Of a stretch of DNA of 64,000 nt, positions 34,822-43,272 are shown piece by piece (position 1 is the first letter of the stretch; the number at the start of each line of letters is the position of its first letter). Position numbers and translations under genes: made by a program. Where the stretch lies: contig OX123182.2 in the NCBI GenBank assembly GCA_944739405.2, positions 14,581,326 through 14,645,325 of the forward strand, written 5' to 3'. The notes under the pieces are model-generated. The model searched no databases. It was not told the origin of the DNA and was given only the letters and a program-made list of their open reading frames with translations. This stretch comes from Euclidia mi (Eukaryota > Arthropoda > Insecta > Lepidoptera > Erebidae).

Positions 34822-35028
34822 TCTTAATATATAAAATCCTTGCGTTACTGTCTGACTGACAGACACGCTACAGCCGAAACTATTGGGCGCAGGAAGCTGA
34901 AATTTAGCATTTATGTTCCTTGGGGGCCGTAGGGGCGCACTAAGAAGGGATTTCCCGGAATTCCCACGGGATCGGTCAAAACGGGTAAATTTAAAAAAAT
35001 TGCAGGCGTAGCTGCTGGCGTCCTCTAG
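34822..35028 (+). mobile_element. short non-autonomous Helitron
   Basis: 207 bp, TC start preceded by A and CTAG end followed by T. Same family and length as 6029-6235. It lies inside the TIR element 33639-35148 and so inserted later. Confidence 0.88.
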
Positions 35029-35437
35029 TAACTGTATAAAAATTAGGAAAAAAATTGAGCAGATGTATAAGCACCCACATATCCCAAAAATGATATAACA
35101 CTAAAACTAAGGCAATGGCTGTTATCATTTTATTCTCCGGGGACGGCGGTATGTAGTATACAACTTTTTGTGTGTAGAAGGTCAAAGTTCTGTTTACAAG
35201 TTCTCTGGGATTATTTCCTCGTTTCACTCTCCGCGGGAATAAGAACATCTGTCGCGTGTACTTTTGTTTTGGTTCAGCGTGGGCAAGTTTACAAGGAAAT
35301 ACTTTCGTAATTCTTCTAAAGTTTACGGGCTGACCTACAATTTGATGTAGATTTTTTACATAGTGACGTAATGTTTTTTTGAGGATACTACATTCCCAAA
35401 GGAAGTTTGATGGCTCTCAAAATATGCAAGAAAACAA

Positions 35438-35720
35438 ACACCACGACCGGTTGGCCTAGCGGTAGTGTAAGCGACTGCAACGTCGAAGGTTGCGGGTTCG
35501 ATTCCCGCTCAAGTCAAACATTTGTGTGCGTGAACATGGATGTTTGTCTTGGTTTGGGTGTTTCTATGTATAATATGTGTGTATTTACAAAAATGACTAT
35601 TTATGTATGTATAGCCATTGTCTAGTACCCATAGTACCAGCTCTGCTTAGTTTGGGACTAGACGGTGTTGTGTGAATGTGGTAGAATATTACTTCGACTG
35701 TGTTTTTTTTTTGTAGGAAT
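35438..35720 (+). mobile_element. tRNA-derived SINE with LINE-like tail
   Basis: The head carries an A box TTGGCCTAGCGG and a B box GGTTCGATTCC (35494-35504 region). The tail GTACCCATAGTACCAGCTCT then GCTTAGTTTGGGACTAG is common in lepidopteran SINEs. The tRNA fold is not completed by a 3' acceptor strand, so it is not a tRNA gene. Confidence 0.75.
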
Positions 35721-36025
35721 GGGAAACTGACAGTGATATAGGTATCGTAATCGAAGGCAACAACATATATGTGAGATCAAAATGACGCTAATTTTCTGAC
35801 ATACCTGGCTGACTACAAAGCGAGCTACAGACTTCAAGAAGAAAGTTTTGGATGCTACCAGGACAAGGCTATGACAATAATGATGATGAGATTGAGATAA
35901 GAAGACAGAAGTCAACCAGGCATCAGTCGCATGATTATTATTTCATATAAAGTTTACCTCTATCTCTTGAGCTGAGCTGCTGAACCGATTGAGTTTACCC
36001 ACTATATATTAGCAAAAACTTTGTA

Positions 36026-36290
36026 GCGCTCATAGCAAGACTTGGCTTGCCGTTCGTAACAGATCGGCAAAGTTAAGCAACGCTTGCACAGGTTGCCATT
36101 TGGATGGGTGACCGTTTGTGGCATTTTCATCTGAGCGTTACCGTGCTTCGGAGGGCACGTAAAGCTGTCGGTCCCTTCTCTTGTCTAAGGATAAGGGTCG
36201 TTAGGCCATGTCGGAGGCCTTTGGGCGGTCTGAAAACTCCGACACCAGAGTTGGCCACACACTCACACGAAAAACAAAAGCAAAAACTTT
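36026..36290 (+). mobile_element. 5S rRNA-derived SINE
   Basis: 36060-36113 reads like the internal promoter half of 5S rRNA: AGATCGGCAAAGTTAAGCAA, then TTGGATGGGTGACC. The body follows (GTGCTTCGGAGGGCACGTAA, CATGTCGGAGGCCTTTGGG, CTCCGACACCAGAGTTGGCC), with an A-rich end (AAAAACAAAAGCAAAAAC). A second copy is at 61165-61377. The element would be transcribed by pol III from the 5S-type promoter. 5S-derived SINEs are known in fish and bats, and I believe in noctuid moths. Confidence 0.8.
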
Positions 36291-36396
36291 ACTACTTAAA
36301 AATCTTAATTATATCTATACTATCTTTTGCTCACGGATTCGCCCGAATGGGAATCGGTTATCGAGACAGAAAGTAGTGTAGGCTGCTATGACGTAT

Positions 36397-37290
36397 CCAG
36401 CGCGGGGCTTCGCTGCATCGAGGCATTGAGTCCCGTACTCGACTAGTGGCTGGAGAGACGACACGGCGCCCTGACCTTCCGGTTGACACAGGTGATAACC
36501 GGCCATGGTTGTTTCAGCCGATTCCTGCACCGCATTGGCCGGGAGGAGACGCCCGGATGTCACCCCTGCGGAGATCGCCGTGACCCAATATAGACACGGC
36601 GCTGCACACCTCGGCGGATTGCCCTGCTTGGGCATCGCGGCGCCGTGACCTAGTCGCAGCGGTAGGAGTGGTTGACCTCTCGCTTCGGACCTTGATTCGT
36701 TCCATGGTCCGGAGCGAGATGTGTTGGGCCGCCGCCTCTTTTTGTGAGACGGTGCTGTCGATCAAGGAGGCAGCGGAGCGGGATAGCCCACGCGACCTGT
36801 CTCCACCCGCAGAACCGGGCGTCGTCGCTGGAGGGCGCTCAACGATTTCCGGCCACCGTGAGTACACGCCAGCGGGCGGCGGGCGTATTGGACTGCCCGC
36901 CGCGCGCCGTCCGCGAGGCCCGAGAGGCGGCGCACGTGTTTTGCGCATGCGCTTCTCGTAGCATTAGTAGACTACGTCGTTATTTTCCGCTCGTACTATT
37001 TAAGAGGATGTATGAGGGCAAGTATGATGGATGCAGATGGATGCATGTGAGGGAAGGAGCCTGCCTCGGCGCGTCAGCTCAGGCGGGGTCGCGGCAGTAA
37101 TGCTAACGTAGTTCCCGTGACCCCGCCATTCAATGGGATCGGATAGAGGATCACCATGGTGGTTTTAGTGGGTAGTCTCGGCGCTTCTCGTCGGGGAGTC
37201 CCACACTCTACCTAGCCTGAGCCCCTTTAGGGGCCAAGCCTGGGGCGGTTAGTTCGTAAATAGTTTGGTTTCCAACATGCGTAAAAAAAA
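36397..37290 (+). mobile_element. R1-clade non-LTR retrotransposon, 5'-truncated
   Basis: 894-bp insert with a 16-bp target duplication, GGCTGCTATGACGTAT (36381-36396) and GGCTACTATGACGTAT (37291-37306). It encodes the ORF2 C-terminus, a GC-rich 3' UTR (GGTGGTTTTAGTGGGTAGTC) and a short A run. The GC content contrasts with the AT-rich flanks. It is not in 28S rDNA, so it is an R1-clade element outside the rDNA. Confidence 0.88.
36405..36961 (+). pseudogene. R1-type ORF2 C-terminal zinc-knuckle region
   Basis: The first frame reads ALTFRLTQVITGHGCFSRF, then GREETPGCHPCGD, to a stop at 36591. A frameshift between about 36560 and 36584 moves homology to the next frame: NIDTALHTSADCPAW, then RRRDLVAAVG and SFCETVLSIKEAAERD, to the stop at 36961. 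Cys-x2-Cys in the first frame plus His-x4-Cys in the second make up the CCHC finger at the C-terminus of R1-clade ORF2 proteins. RT and endonuclease are missing by 5' truncation. A stop also lies just upstream (near 36447). Confidence 0.85.
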
Positions 37291-37567
37291 GGCTACTATG
37301 ACGTATAAGATTAAATTCCATGAAAATCTGTTTTGTAGTTGTTGCATGAAAGAGTAACAACAGCTATACACCCATCCTTACAAACTTTTACGTTTATAAC
37401 AATAGTAAGATAAACAGTTATGATTTATCTGAATAAAAATGCCACAAAATGAATAAAAAATCGGCCTAATCTGATATTATGTCTGAAGTGAATTGTTTTG
37501 ACATGCAAGCTACGTCTCTTTGATTTATCGTATTTTCAATCTGGAGACTTGAGATTTGATTAATATG

Positions 37568-37771
37568 TATATATAAAATCTTTGCGTTACTGACTGACTG
37601 ACAGACAAGCTACAGCCAAAACTATTAGGCGTAGGAAGCTGAAATTTGGCATGTATGTTCCTTGGGGACCGTAGGGGTGCAATAAGACGGGATTTCCCGA
37701 AATTCTCACGGGAACGGGCAGAAACAGTGAAATTTAAAAAATGTGCGGGCGTAGCTGCGGGCGTCATCTAG
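37568..37771 (+). mobile_element. diverged short Helitron
   Basis: Same family as 6029-6235: TGCGTTACTGACTGACTGAC, GAAGCTGAAATTTGGCATG, and end GCGGGCGTAGCTGCGGGC then GTCATCTAG followed by T. The canonical TC start has decayed. Confidence 0.75.
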
Positions 37772-37857
37772 TTATTAATATTGGCTGTCGGATTAACGTC
37801 CAAGGTAGCTTGACTTGGTTGTAACTAAGCTTTCAATTAACCTTCAAGAAATATATA

Positions 37858-38178
37858 TAACGGAATGGTCATCAATACAGGACGTCAATTGATTACGAAA
37901 CGGAAGTGCGAAGATTGCGCGCTTCGACAGAGTCTACGCGTCACGTTCGCTACAGTCGAAGAGGGGGGTGACGGTTGACGTTCAACGGGGCAACGACAAC
38001 TATCACTTCTCTTGGAGACTCCGGGCGGGCAACAAATACCTAGAAACTGTCACTCGTTTCGTGTTCAGTAATACAAAATAGTTATAGTTAGTTTTGTTAG
38101 ATTTGATTTGGTGTGAACTTATAACGAACTGTGATGTGAAGTGTTGATATCGGCCAAGAATCAAGCAACCCGCCGTCA
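37858..38178 (+). repeat. left LTR of the old LTR retrotransposon
   Basis: Starts TAACGGAATGGTCATC and ends CCGCCGTCA. Eleven differences from the right LTR were visible over 321 bp (about 3.4%). The TCAGAAGTGG that follows looks like the primer-binding or leader region seen in insect gypsy elements. Confidence 0.85.
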
Positions 38179-38279
38179 TCAGAAGTGGCATCATGGACCA
38201 GCGCGACCACAAGGCGCGAGCGAAGGCGACTGCTAACGCTGCTATGTTGGTGAATCGACTGAGTTTGCAACCGTGGTGA
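38179..38279 (+). pseudogene. leader and possible start of gag, truncated
   Basis: After TCAGAAGTGGCATC a 28-codon frame starts with ATG at 38193 (MDQRDHKARAKATANAAM...) and stops at 38277-38279. The position just downstream of the LTR fits a gag start, but there is no recognisable domain. The stop overlaps GTGAGC, which resembles a splice donor. Confidence 0.35.
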
Positions 38280-38875
38280 GCGTATTTTGTCTGATTTTTT
38301 TACATTGGTACTGCTAATTTTGTTTAGTAGCAGTAGTAGTAAAATATTACGCGTTTAACCTTGGAAATGTCATAATTGTTGTGGTGATATCGCCATCACA
38401 TCGTACCGAGTGTTGTAGGTTCGATTCCTACACGAGACTCTGAGTTGTGGAACCGTTTGACTTTTACGGTGTCGTAGTTCCCATAGCATGATCTCATGAA
38501 TAATCTTCTTTTTTATAGCTTAAAGAAAAAAGACAAAAAAATGTGGGTAGTAATGATTTAATTGTGACCTTTGCCGTATTTTAAGTAAGCATATGGTTGT
38601 CTGACTACCACAGTGATCTAGCTATAGCGTAGATTGTGAACGGAGGTTTTGAGTTTGATACGCCAGTTAAAAAGAAAGCGATTATTTAATTTTCTTAATG
38701 CGAGGGTGGCTCGCACTCACGAACTTTGTGATCATATTATTATGCTTGCTTGCAAATAGATTATCTTGTCTCGGTCTTACTTTGTGGACTATAATAGTAA
38801 CGAGAGTGAGCGTACAGGCTGACTTGCATTATTCCAAGCAAGTGCGTTTGAATCAAACGTGCCAGTTATTGTTCT

Positions 38876-38877
<2 letters not shown>
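38280..38877. other. intergenic with SINE pieces
   Basis: 38395-38440 (GAGTGTTGTAGGTTCGATTC) matches the head of the GTAGTGGTTTAA SINE family. The rest is unassigned. Confidence 0.4.

Positions 38878-38919
<42 letters not shown>
38878..38919. repeat. (GA)n microsatellite, tail of the retrotransposon
   Basis: About 20 GA units, starting exactly where the retrotransposon's 3' end stops. The sister copy at 1-3650 instead has (TTC)n in this position. Confidence 0.95.
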
Positions 38920-38921
<2 letters not shown>

Positions 38922-39009
38922 GCATTTATTTTTACAACATACACAATAGTTAGATATTACAAAAACATGACACATTACAGAATTACACAAGTAGGTATGT
39001 TATAAAAAC

Positions 39010-39081
39010 GAGGTTACCACTCAGGCTTATGTTGATTATGGCGAAGACCACAAACCAACCCTGATCTTAGGTGGTAACCCC
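39010..39081 (-). other. conserved 3' UTR stem-loop, sister of 3431-3503
   Basis: The outer stem pairs 39010-39018 (GAGGTTACC in +) with 39073-39081 (GGTAACCCC in +). Compared with the other copy, one base pair has changed on both sides, keeping the stem. The inner hairpin is present but imperfect. Confidence 0.7.
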
Positions 39082-39822
39082 AAGTGACGATCACAGACAT
39101 ATATCATAATCTTATTATCTATACAGAAAAGCATAAAGCGTAATTCAAAAATACAATGTTGTCCATCAAGTGAGTACCTATCGCTAGTTGAAACGGATTG
39201 GCGAACCGGTTTTCAAGCGCTTGTCAGGCCATAATTGCATCTCACTTATGCACACAGTGGCATCTCACTTATTCGATTACGCAACTGCGACTTGCGAGCG
39301 AATCACTTGGCTATCATTTAGCCTTCGCGCTGCCCGAGAATGGCCGCCGCGCTATCAAATAAAAATGGAATTTTAATAATAACAACTATGGCCATCTGCT
39401 CGATAAACATATTATTAACTAAAAACATAATATTCAATGGAGAACAGGTACGTATTGCAAGTTTATAAATTTATATAACGACAAACATTACATCGCCATA
39501 GATAGATATGTAAATATGCATAAACATACACATTACCTACTATTTTTTTTCAAATACCTGCGTTTCTTTCAGGCCCCGAAACATTCGCTAAAACCACCAC
39601 AGCCCATCCACTAAGCCTCACTGGAAAGTTGCAATAGCTTCGCCACTTTGTTCCGCATGTACGTTACGTTCGTAACCGAATAGAGAAGCAAGTGCGAGTA
39701 TAGCTCTTCGAGTATATAGGAAGAGATGCCCCAACCATATCGCATCTGTCAAGACCGCCAGGCATACTACCCAGTGGTCATAAACACAACGTAAGTATTT
39801 TGTACTGATTTTTGTGCTTAAT

Positions 39823-42687
39823 CTATTTATACTGATTTACCTGGTCGCATTTTTGTTCCTGCAATAGATGTTTTTTAAGATTAATTTTAAACGTTATTTT
39901 TGTTCTCAGGGACCTTATTGGCGGAGGCAGGTCATTCCAAATATGAGTAGCTGCATACTTATAGCACCCTCTGAAAGCTGTAGTTTTGTACCGAGGGATA
40001 GACAGCGGTCTGGCGGTGGAGCGAGTGGAGTAGCCGTAATGATCCTGTCGCCAATTTAGTTTATTGTACAGGTATTTAGGTTCTCCCGTACTCAAAACAC
40101 CAAATAATAATGTTGCTAAATGAAGTTTACGCCGCGCTGACATTTTGAGTATCTCATTATTATTTAAGTGAGGTGTAATATGATATTTCCGGGGTATATC
40201 CAAGCAATATCGAGCACACGCATTCTGTACACGCTGTATTAGATGTTGCGTTCTGGTCAAGATACAGGGACCATACACAGTATCACAATAATTAAATCTC
40301 GACAGCACCAAGCTATCTACAAGCCTCTTTCTCAGAGTGAGGCTGAGATAGTTTCTTACTCTGTAGAGAATTTTCAGTCTATAAAAACAGTTTCTTACAA
40401 CGCCATTGATGTGATCCTCAAAACGCAGCTCAGGGTCGATCAATAAACCAAGGTCACGCGCAGTCTGCACTTCTTGTACTTCACTACCCATTATTTCGAT
40501 CTTTGGTTTAAAAGATGATATTGAATTAATTTGGTATTTGCTCCCTATAATCAAAAATTTTGACTTATTCGCGTTTAGCACCAATGAGTTATGCTTGGAC
40601 CACGCTGCTATATTGTTGAGCTCCGTATTAATGGTAGCTACAGCAGTCGCAGTATTTTGTGGGTTAAATGATAGATATAATTGTGTATCATCAGCGTACA
40701 TGTTGTACAAGCAGTTTCTGAAATTGTTTGTTATGTCGGCAGTGTATAAAACAAACAGGAGTGGTCCCAAAAGTGATCCCTGGGGAACACCCCGAGGTAC
40801 CGACCGCGGCGTCGACATCATTACCGATCCGTCACCTCTGCGTATTTCGACTTGTTGTAACCTACCTGTTAAATAGCTTTCAAACCATTTGATTGTATGT
40901 GACTCAAAACCGTAATACGAAAGCTTAGAAAGCAACAGTGAAATATTTATGCATTCGAAAGCGCGCGAATAATCGAGCAGGGTTAGTATCGTACCCTCCC
41001 CACGATCGCGAGCCTCGAGGATATTATCCACGACATCCGCTAAAGCTGTTGCTGTCCCACGTCCTCTTCTGAACCCAGATTGAAGGTCAGGCAGAATGCC
41101 ATTGTCTTCTAAGTAATTCATGACTTGAACATAAACCACCTTCTCCAACACCTTGGACAGACACGGTAGAATGCTTATAGGGCGAAGATCTTTATAATTT
41201 TGAGGATTATTATTTTTTGGAATTGGTCTAACAATAGCACTCCGCCATAACCTGGGAAATGAGTATGAGGTGATGGATTTGTTTATAATGTCTGTTATGG
41301 CGGTGAGTGATTGTGGCAAGGTCAAGGATATCATCTCTTTAGAGATGTCATCTATGCCCCGTGCATTGCTATTAATATCTTTAATAATATTATGAACTGT
41401 TTGGGTGTTTGTAGGTTGTAAAGAAAAGGTTGCTGTACTATACCGATTAAACTCGAAATATGAAAGTTGCGAGATGCTAACGTTGGGTTCCCCTGGAACA
41501 TCCAAGAATGCCACATTCAAACCCTCAGGATCCTCAAATTGCCCGCCAAGCATACCATCGTCTGAGCTTGCTGGAAGTACATGTTTTTTCAAATTGTACC
41601 ATAATAATTTAGAGTTGTTCTTGTTTTCATTAATATACTTATTGAAAAAAGTCTTTTTTTCGTTGTACAACGCCATTGCTGTTTGGTGTTTAATATCTAT
41701 ATAGTATCGCTTATGTACTTCGAGCCGTAATTGACGATATCTATTATGAGCTTCGTTCCGCAATTTAAACATGAATCTAATGTTGTCTGTGATCCAAGGT
41801 GTTGGTGGACCCTTAAATAATATGGTTTTATAAGGTGCATGAAGGTTAAATAGGGTGTTTATGCAATAGTTAAAATAATCTACCATTTCGTTTACGTCAC
41901 TTAATTGACCTATTTCCCCCCACCGGATCGCGTTCAGATCCTTATTGAAGTACTCTGGTATTATGTCCTTAAACGGTCTGAAAGTAACAAATCTCTTAAC
42001 AGGGTTTTCTTTTTTAAATAAAAGCTCGCATGAGACGAACGAATGGTGACCGAGTTCTGGTATATGATCTACAGAGACCCTCCGACACTGTGCGTCCGTG
42101 CAGATCACATCAATTAGCGTTGCACTGTCACCAACAAAGTGTGTAGCCGTTGTTACTACTTGATTCAAATTACTATAGTTTAAGAATGCTGTGAGTTGCT
42201 TTGTTTTATAATTATTTGTATCAAGTAGGTTAACATTGAAATCTCCCAGTAGGATCATGTTGTCGTACGGCGATAATGCACAGATACTATCCGAAATAGC
42301 GTCAAGAAATATATTAACATCTAACCATGGTGGCCGGTATGCAGTGCCAATTAATAATATTTTTGAATTGGTCTTAATCGACATCCACATTTCTTCAACT
42401 TGGTCGTGCAGCGGGTGTGACTTTACTCGGATAGACATGCCAGATTTAATATAGAATGCGACACCCCCACCTCGGCCATCACGAATTGTTTCCGAACGCG
42501 CAATATGACGTAACCGATAGCCTGGTACGACAGGTGCTCGCCCTTCCTCACCCCTGCGCAACCATGTCTCGTTGATCGCCATGACATCAACAGAGTAGTT
42601 ATTCATTGCTATGATGAATTCGTCATGGTTCGTTGCCAATGACCCCGCATTAAGCAGACCAAACTTGATTATTTTATTTCGCGGCAT
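39823..42687 (-). CDS. ORF2: endonuclease plus reverse transcriptase, intact
   Basis: 954 codons from ATG (MPRNKIIKFGLLNAGSL). The EEP endonuclease occupies roughly residues 1-220, with INETWL and GDFN (D149, N151). A linker follows, then RT with RPISILPCLSKVLE, GFRRGRG, GVPQGSLLGPLLF and YADD at 664-667, then a C-terminal extension. The length fits complete CR1/jockey-group ORF2 proteins. No stop or frameshift is seen. It would nick target DNA and reverse transcribe its own RNA at the nick. It starts 460 bp after the ORF1 stop (43148). ORF1 is broken, so autonomous activity is unlikely unless ORF1 comes from elsewhere. Confidence 0.93.
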   Translation of the reverse strand: MPRNKIIKFGLLNAGSLATNHDEFIIAMNNYSVDVMAINETWLRRGEEGRAPVVPGYRLRHIARSETIRDGRGGGVAFYIKSGMSIRVKSHPLHDQVEEMWMSIKTNSKILLIGTAYRPPWLDVNIFLDAISDSICALSPYDNMILLGDFNVNLLDTNNYKTKQLTAFLNYSNLNQVVTTATHFVGDSATLIDVICTDAQCRRVSVDHIPELGHHSFVSCELLFKKENPVKRFVTFRPFKDIIPEYFNKDLNAIRWGEIGQLSDVNEMVDYFNYCINTLFNLHAPYKTILFKGPPTPWITDNIRFMFKLRNEAHNRYRQLRLEVHKRYYIDIKHQTAMALYNEKKTFFNKYINENKNNSKLLWYNLKKHVLPASSDDGMLGGQFEDPEGLNVAFLDVPGEPNVSISQLSYFEFNRYSTATFSLQPTNTQTVHNIIKDINSNARGIDDISKEMISLTLPQSLTAITDIINKSITSYSFPRLWRSAIVRPIPKNNNPQNYKDLRPISILPCLSKVLEKVVYVQVMNYLEDNGILPDLQSGFRRGRGTATALADVVDNILEARDRGEGTILTLLDYSRAFECINISLLLSKLSYYGFESHTIKWFESYLTGRLQQVEIRRGDGSVMMSTPRSVPRGVPQGSLLGPLLFVLYTADITNNFRNCLYNMYADDTQLYLSFNPQNTATAVATINTELNNIAAWSKHNSLVLNANKSKFLIIGSKYQINSISSFKPKIEIMGSEVQEVQTARDLGLLIDPELRFEDHINGVVRNCFYRLKILYRVRNYLSLTLRKRLVDSLVLSRFNYCDTVYGPCILTRTQHLIQRVQNACARYCLDIPRKYHITPHLNNNEILKMSARRKLHLATLLFGVLSTGEPKYLYNKLNWRQDHYGYSTRSTARPLSIPRYKTTAFRGCYKYAATHIWNDLPPPIRSLRTKITFKINLKKHLLQEQKCDQVNQYK

Positions 42688-43147
42688 TGATAGTCAAAAA
42701 CAAAAAAGTTAATACCTTTTGCAATGGTACTTCTGTAGGTACATGTGATCACCTTATTTAAAAGAAAAAAGAAACAGGCAATTGCCATAATATGTATGAA
42801 TACACAATGTCACAACATAAATCTTATCACACACATTCACACATCTTATACTGACAAAACTACATTTGAATACTGAATGCATAATGCCAGGCAACTCATA
42901 TCTTTGACTAATCGCAATGCTATTCCTATAACATGTAGTTATACTAATATAAGACAATCCCAGTGTATTTCTGACCATAACACACGTTAAAACGTTATAA
43001 AAAACAATAAAGTACCGGGCCCATGGCATGACATAAGGGACTGGCGATATATTTCCTAATATAAAATAACAAGATGAAACCATATACAATAGAACTAAAT
43101 ACCGTTTTTTTGAAATAGTAATAATTAGCAATACAGTACATATATTA

Positions 43148-43272
43148 TTATTGTATATATGCAAGGTCTGCTTCAGTGCGTATGGTGAACGTTGACTCAC
43201 CGGGCTTGCGCCGGGCAAGGATGCGACCGTTCTTAGTCCATATATATTGCCATCCGTGTTGTTTGGCAGCAT
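43148..43272 (-). pseudogene. ORF1 C-terminal piece, beyond the nested insertion
   Basis: On the minus strand the frame reads HGWQYIWTKNGRILARRK, then TIRTEADLAYIQ and a stop at 43150-43148. This is the typical end of FP25K-like ORF1 domains (WxxVWTRxGxIxxR). It continues the ORF1 at 45656-46505, separated by the insertion. The frame matches across the gap. Confidence 0.85.

Larger units (their letters stand above)
33639..35148. mobile_element. 1.5-kb TIR element with nested insertions
   Basis: The 28-bp inverted ends are perfect: 33639-33666 (CGCCGTCCCCGGAGAATAAA...) and 35121-35148. Weaker inverted similarity extends another 12 or so bases outward. Partial copies of the end motif (TTATCATTTTATTCTC) occur at about 33890 and 34010. 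A lepidopteran dispersed repeat and a Helitron sit inside. No transposase; class unresolved. Confidence 0.75.

Noticed and set aside
35449..35515. tRNA gene on the plus strand
   Set aside because: Same reason: tRNA-like head of a SINE with a common lepidopteran SINE tail.
36060..36113. 5S rRNA gene
   Set aside because: Only the internal promoter half resembles 5S; the rest is SINE body and the terminator is absent.
36514..36948. 144-codon minus-strand frame
   Set aside because: Antisense of the R1-type ORF2, which carries the recognisable CCHC finger on the plus strand.
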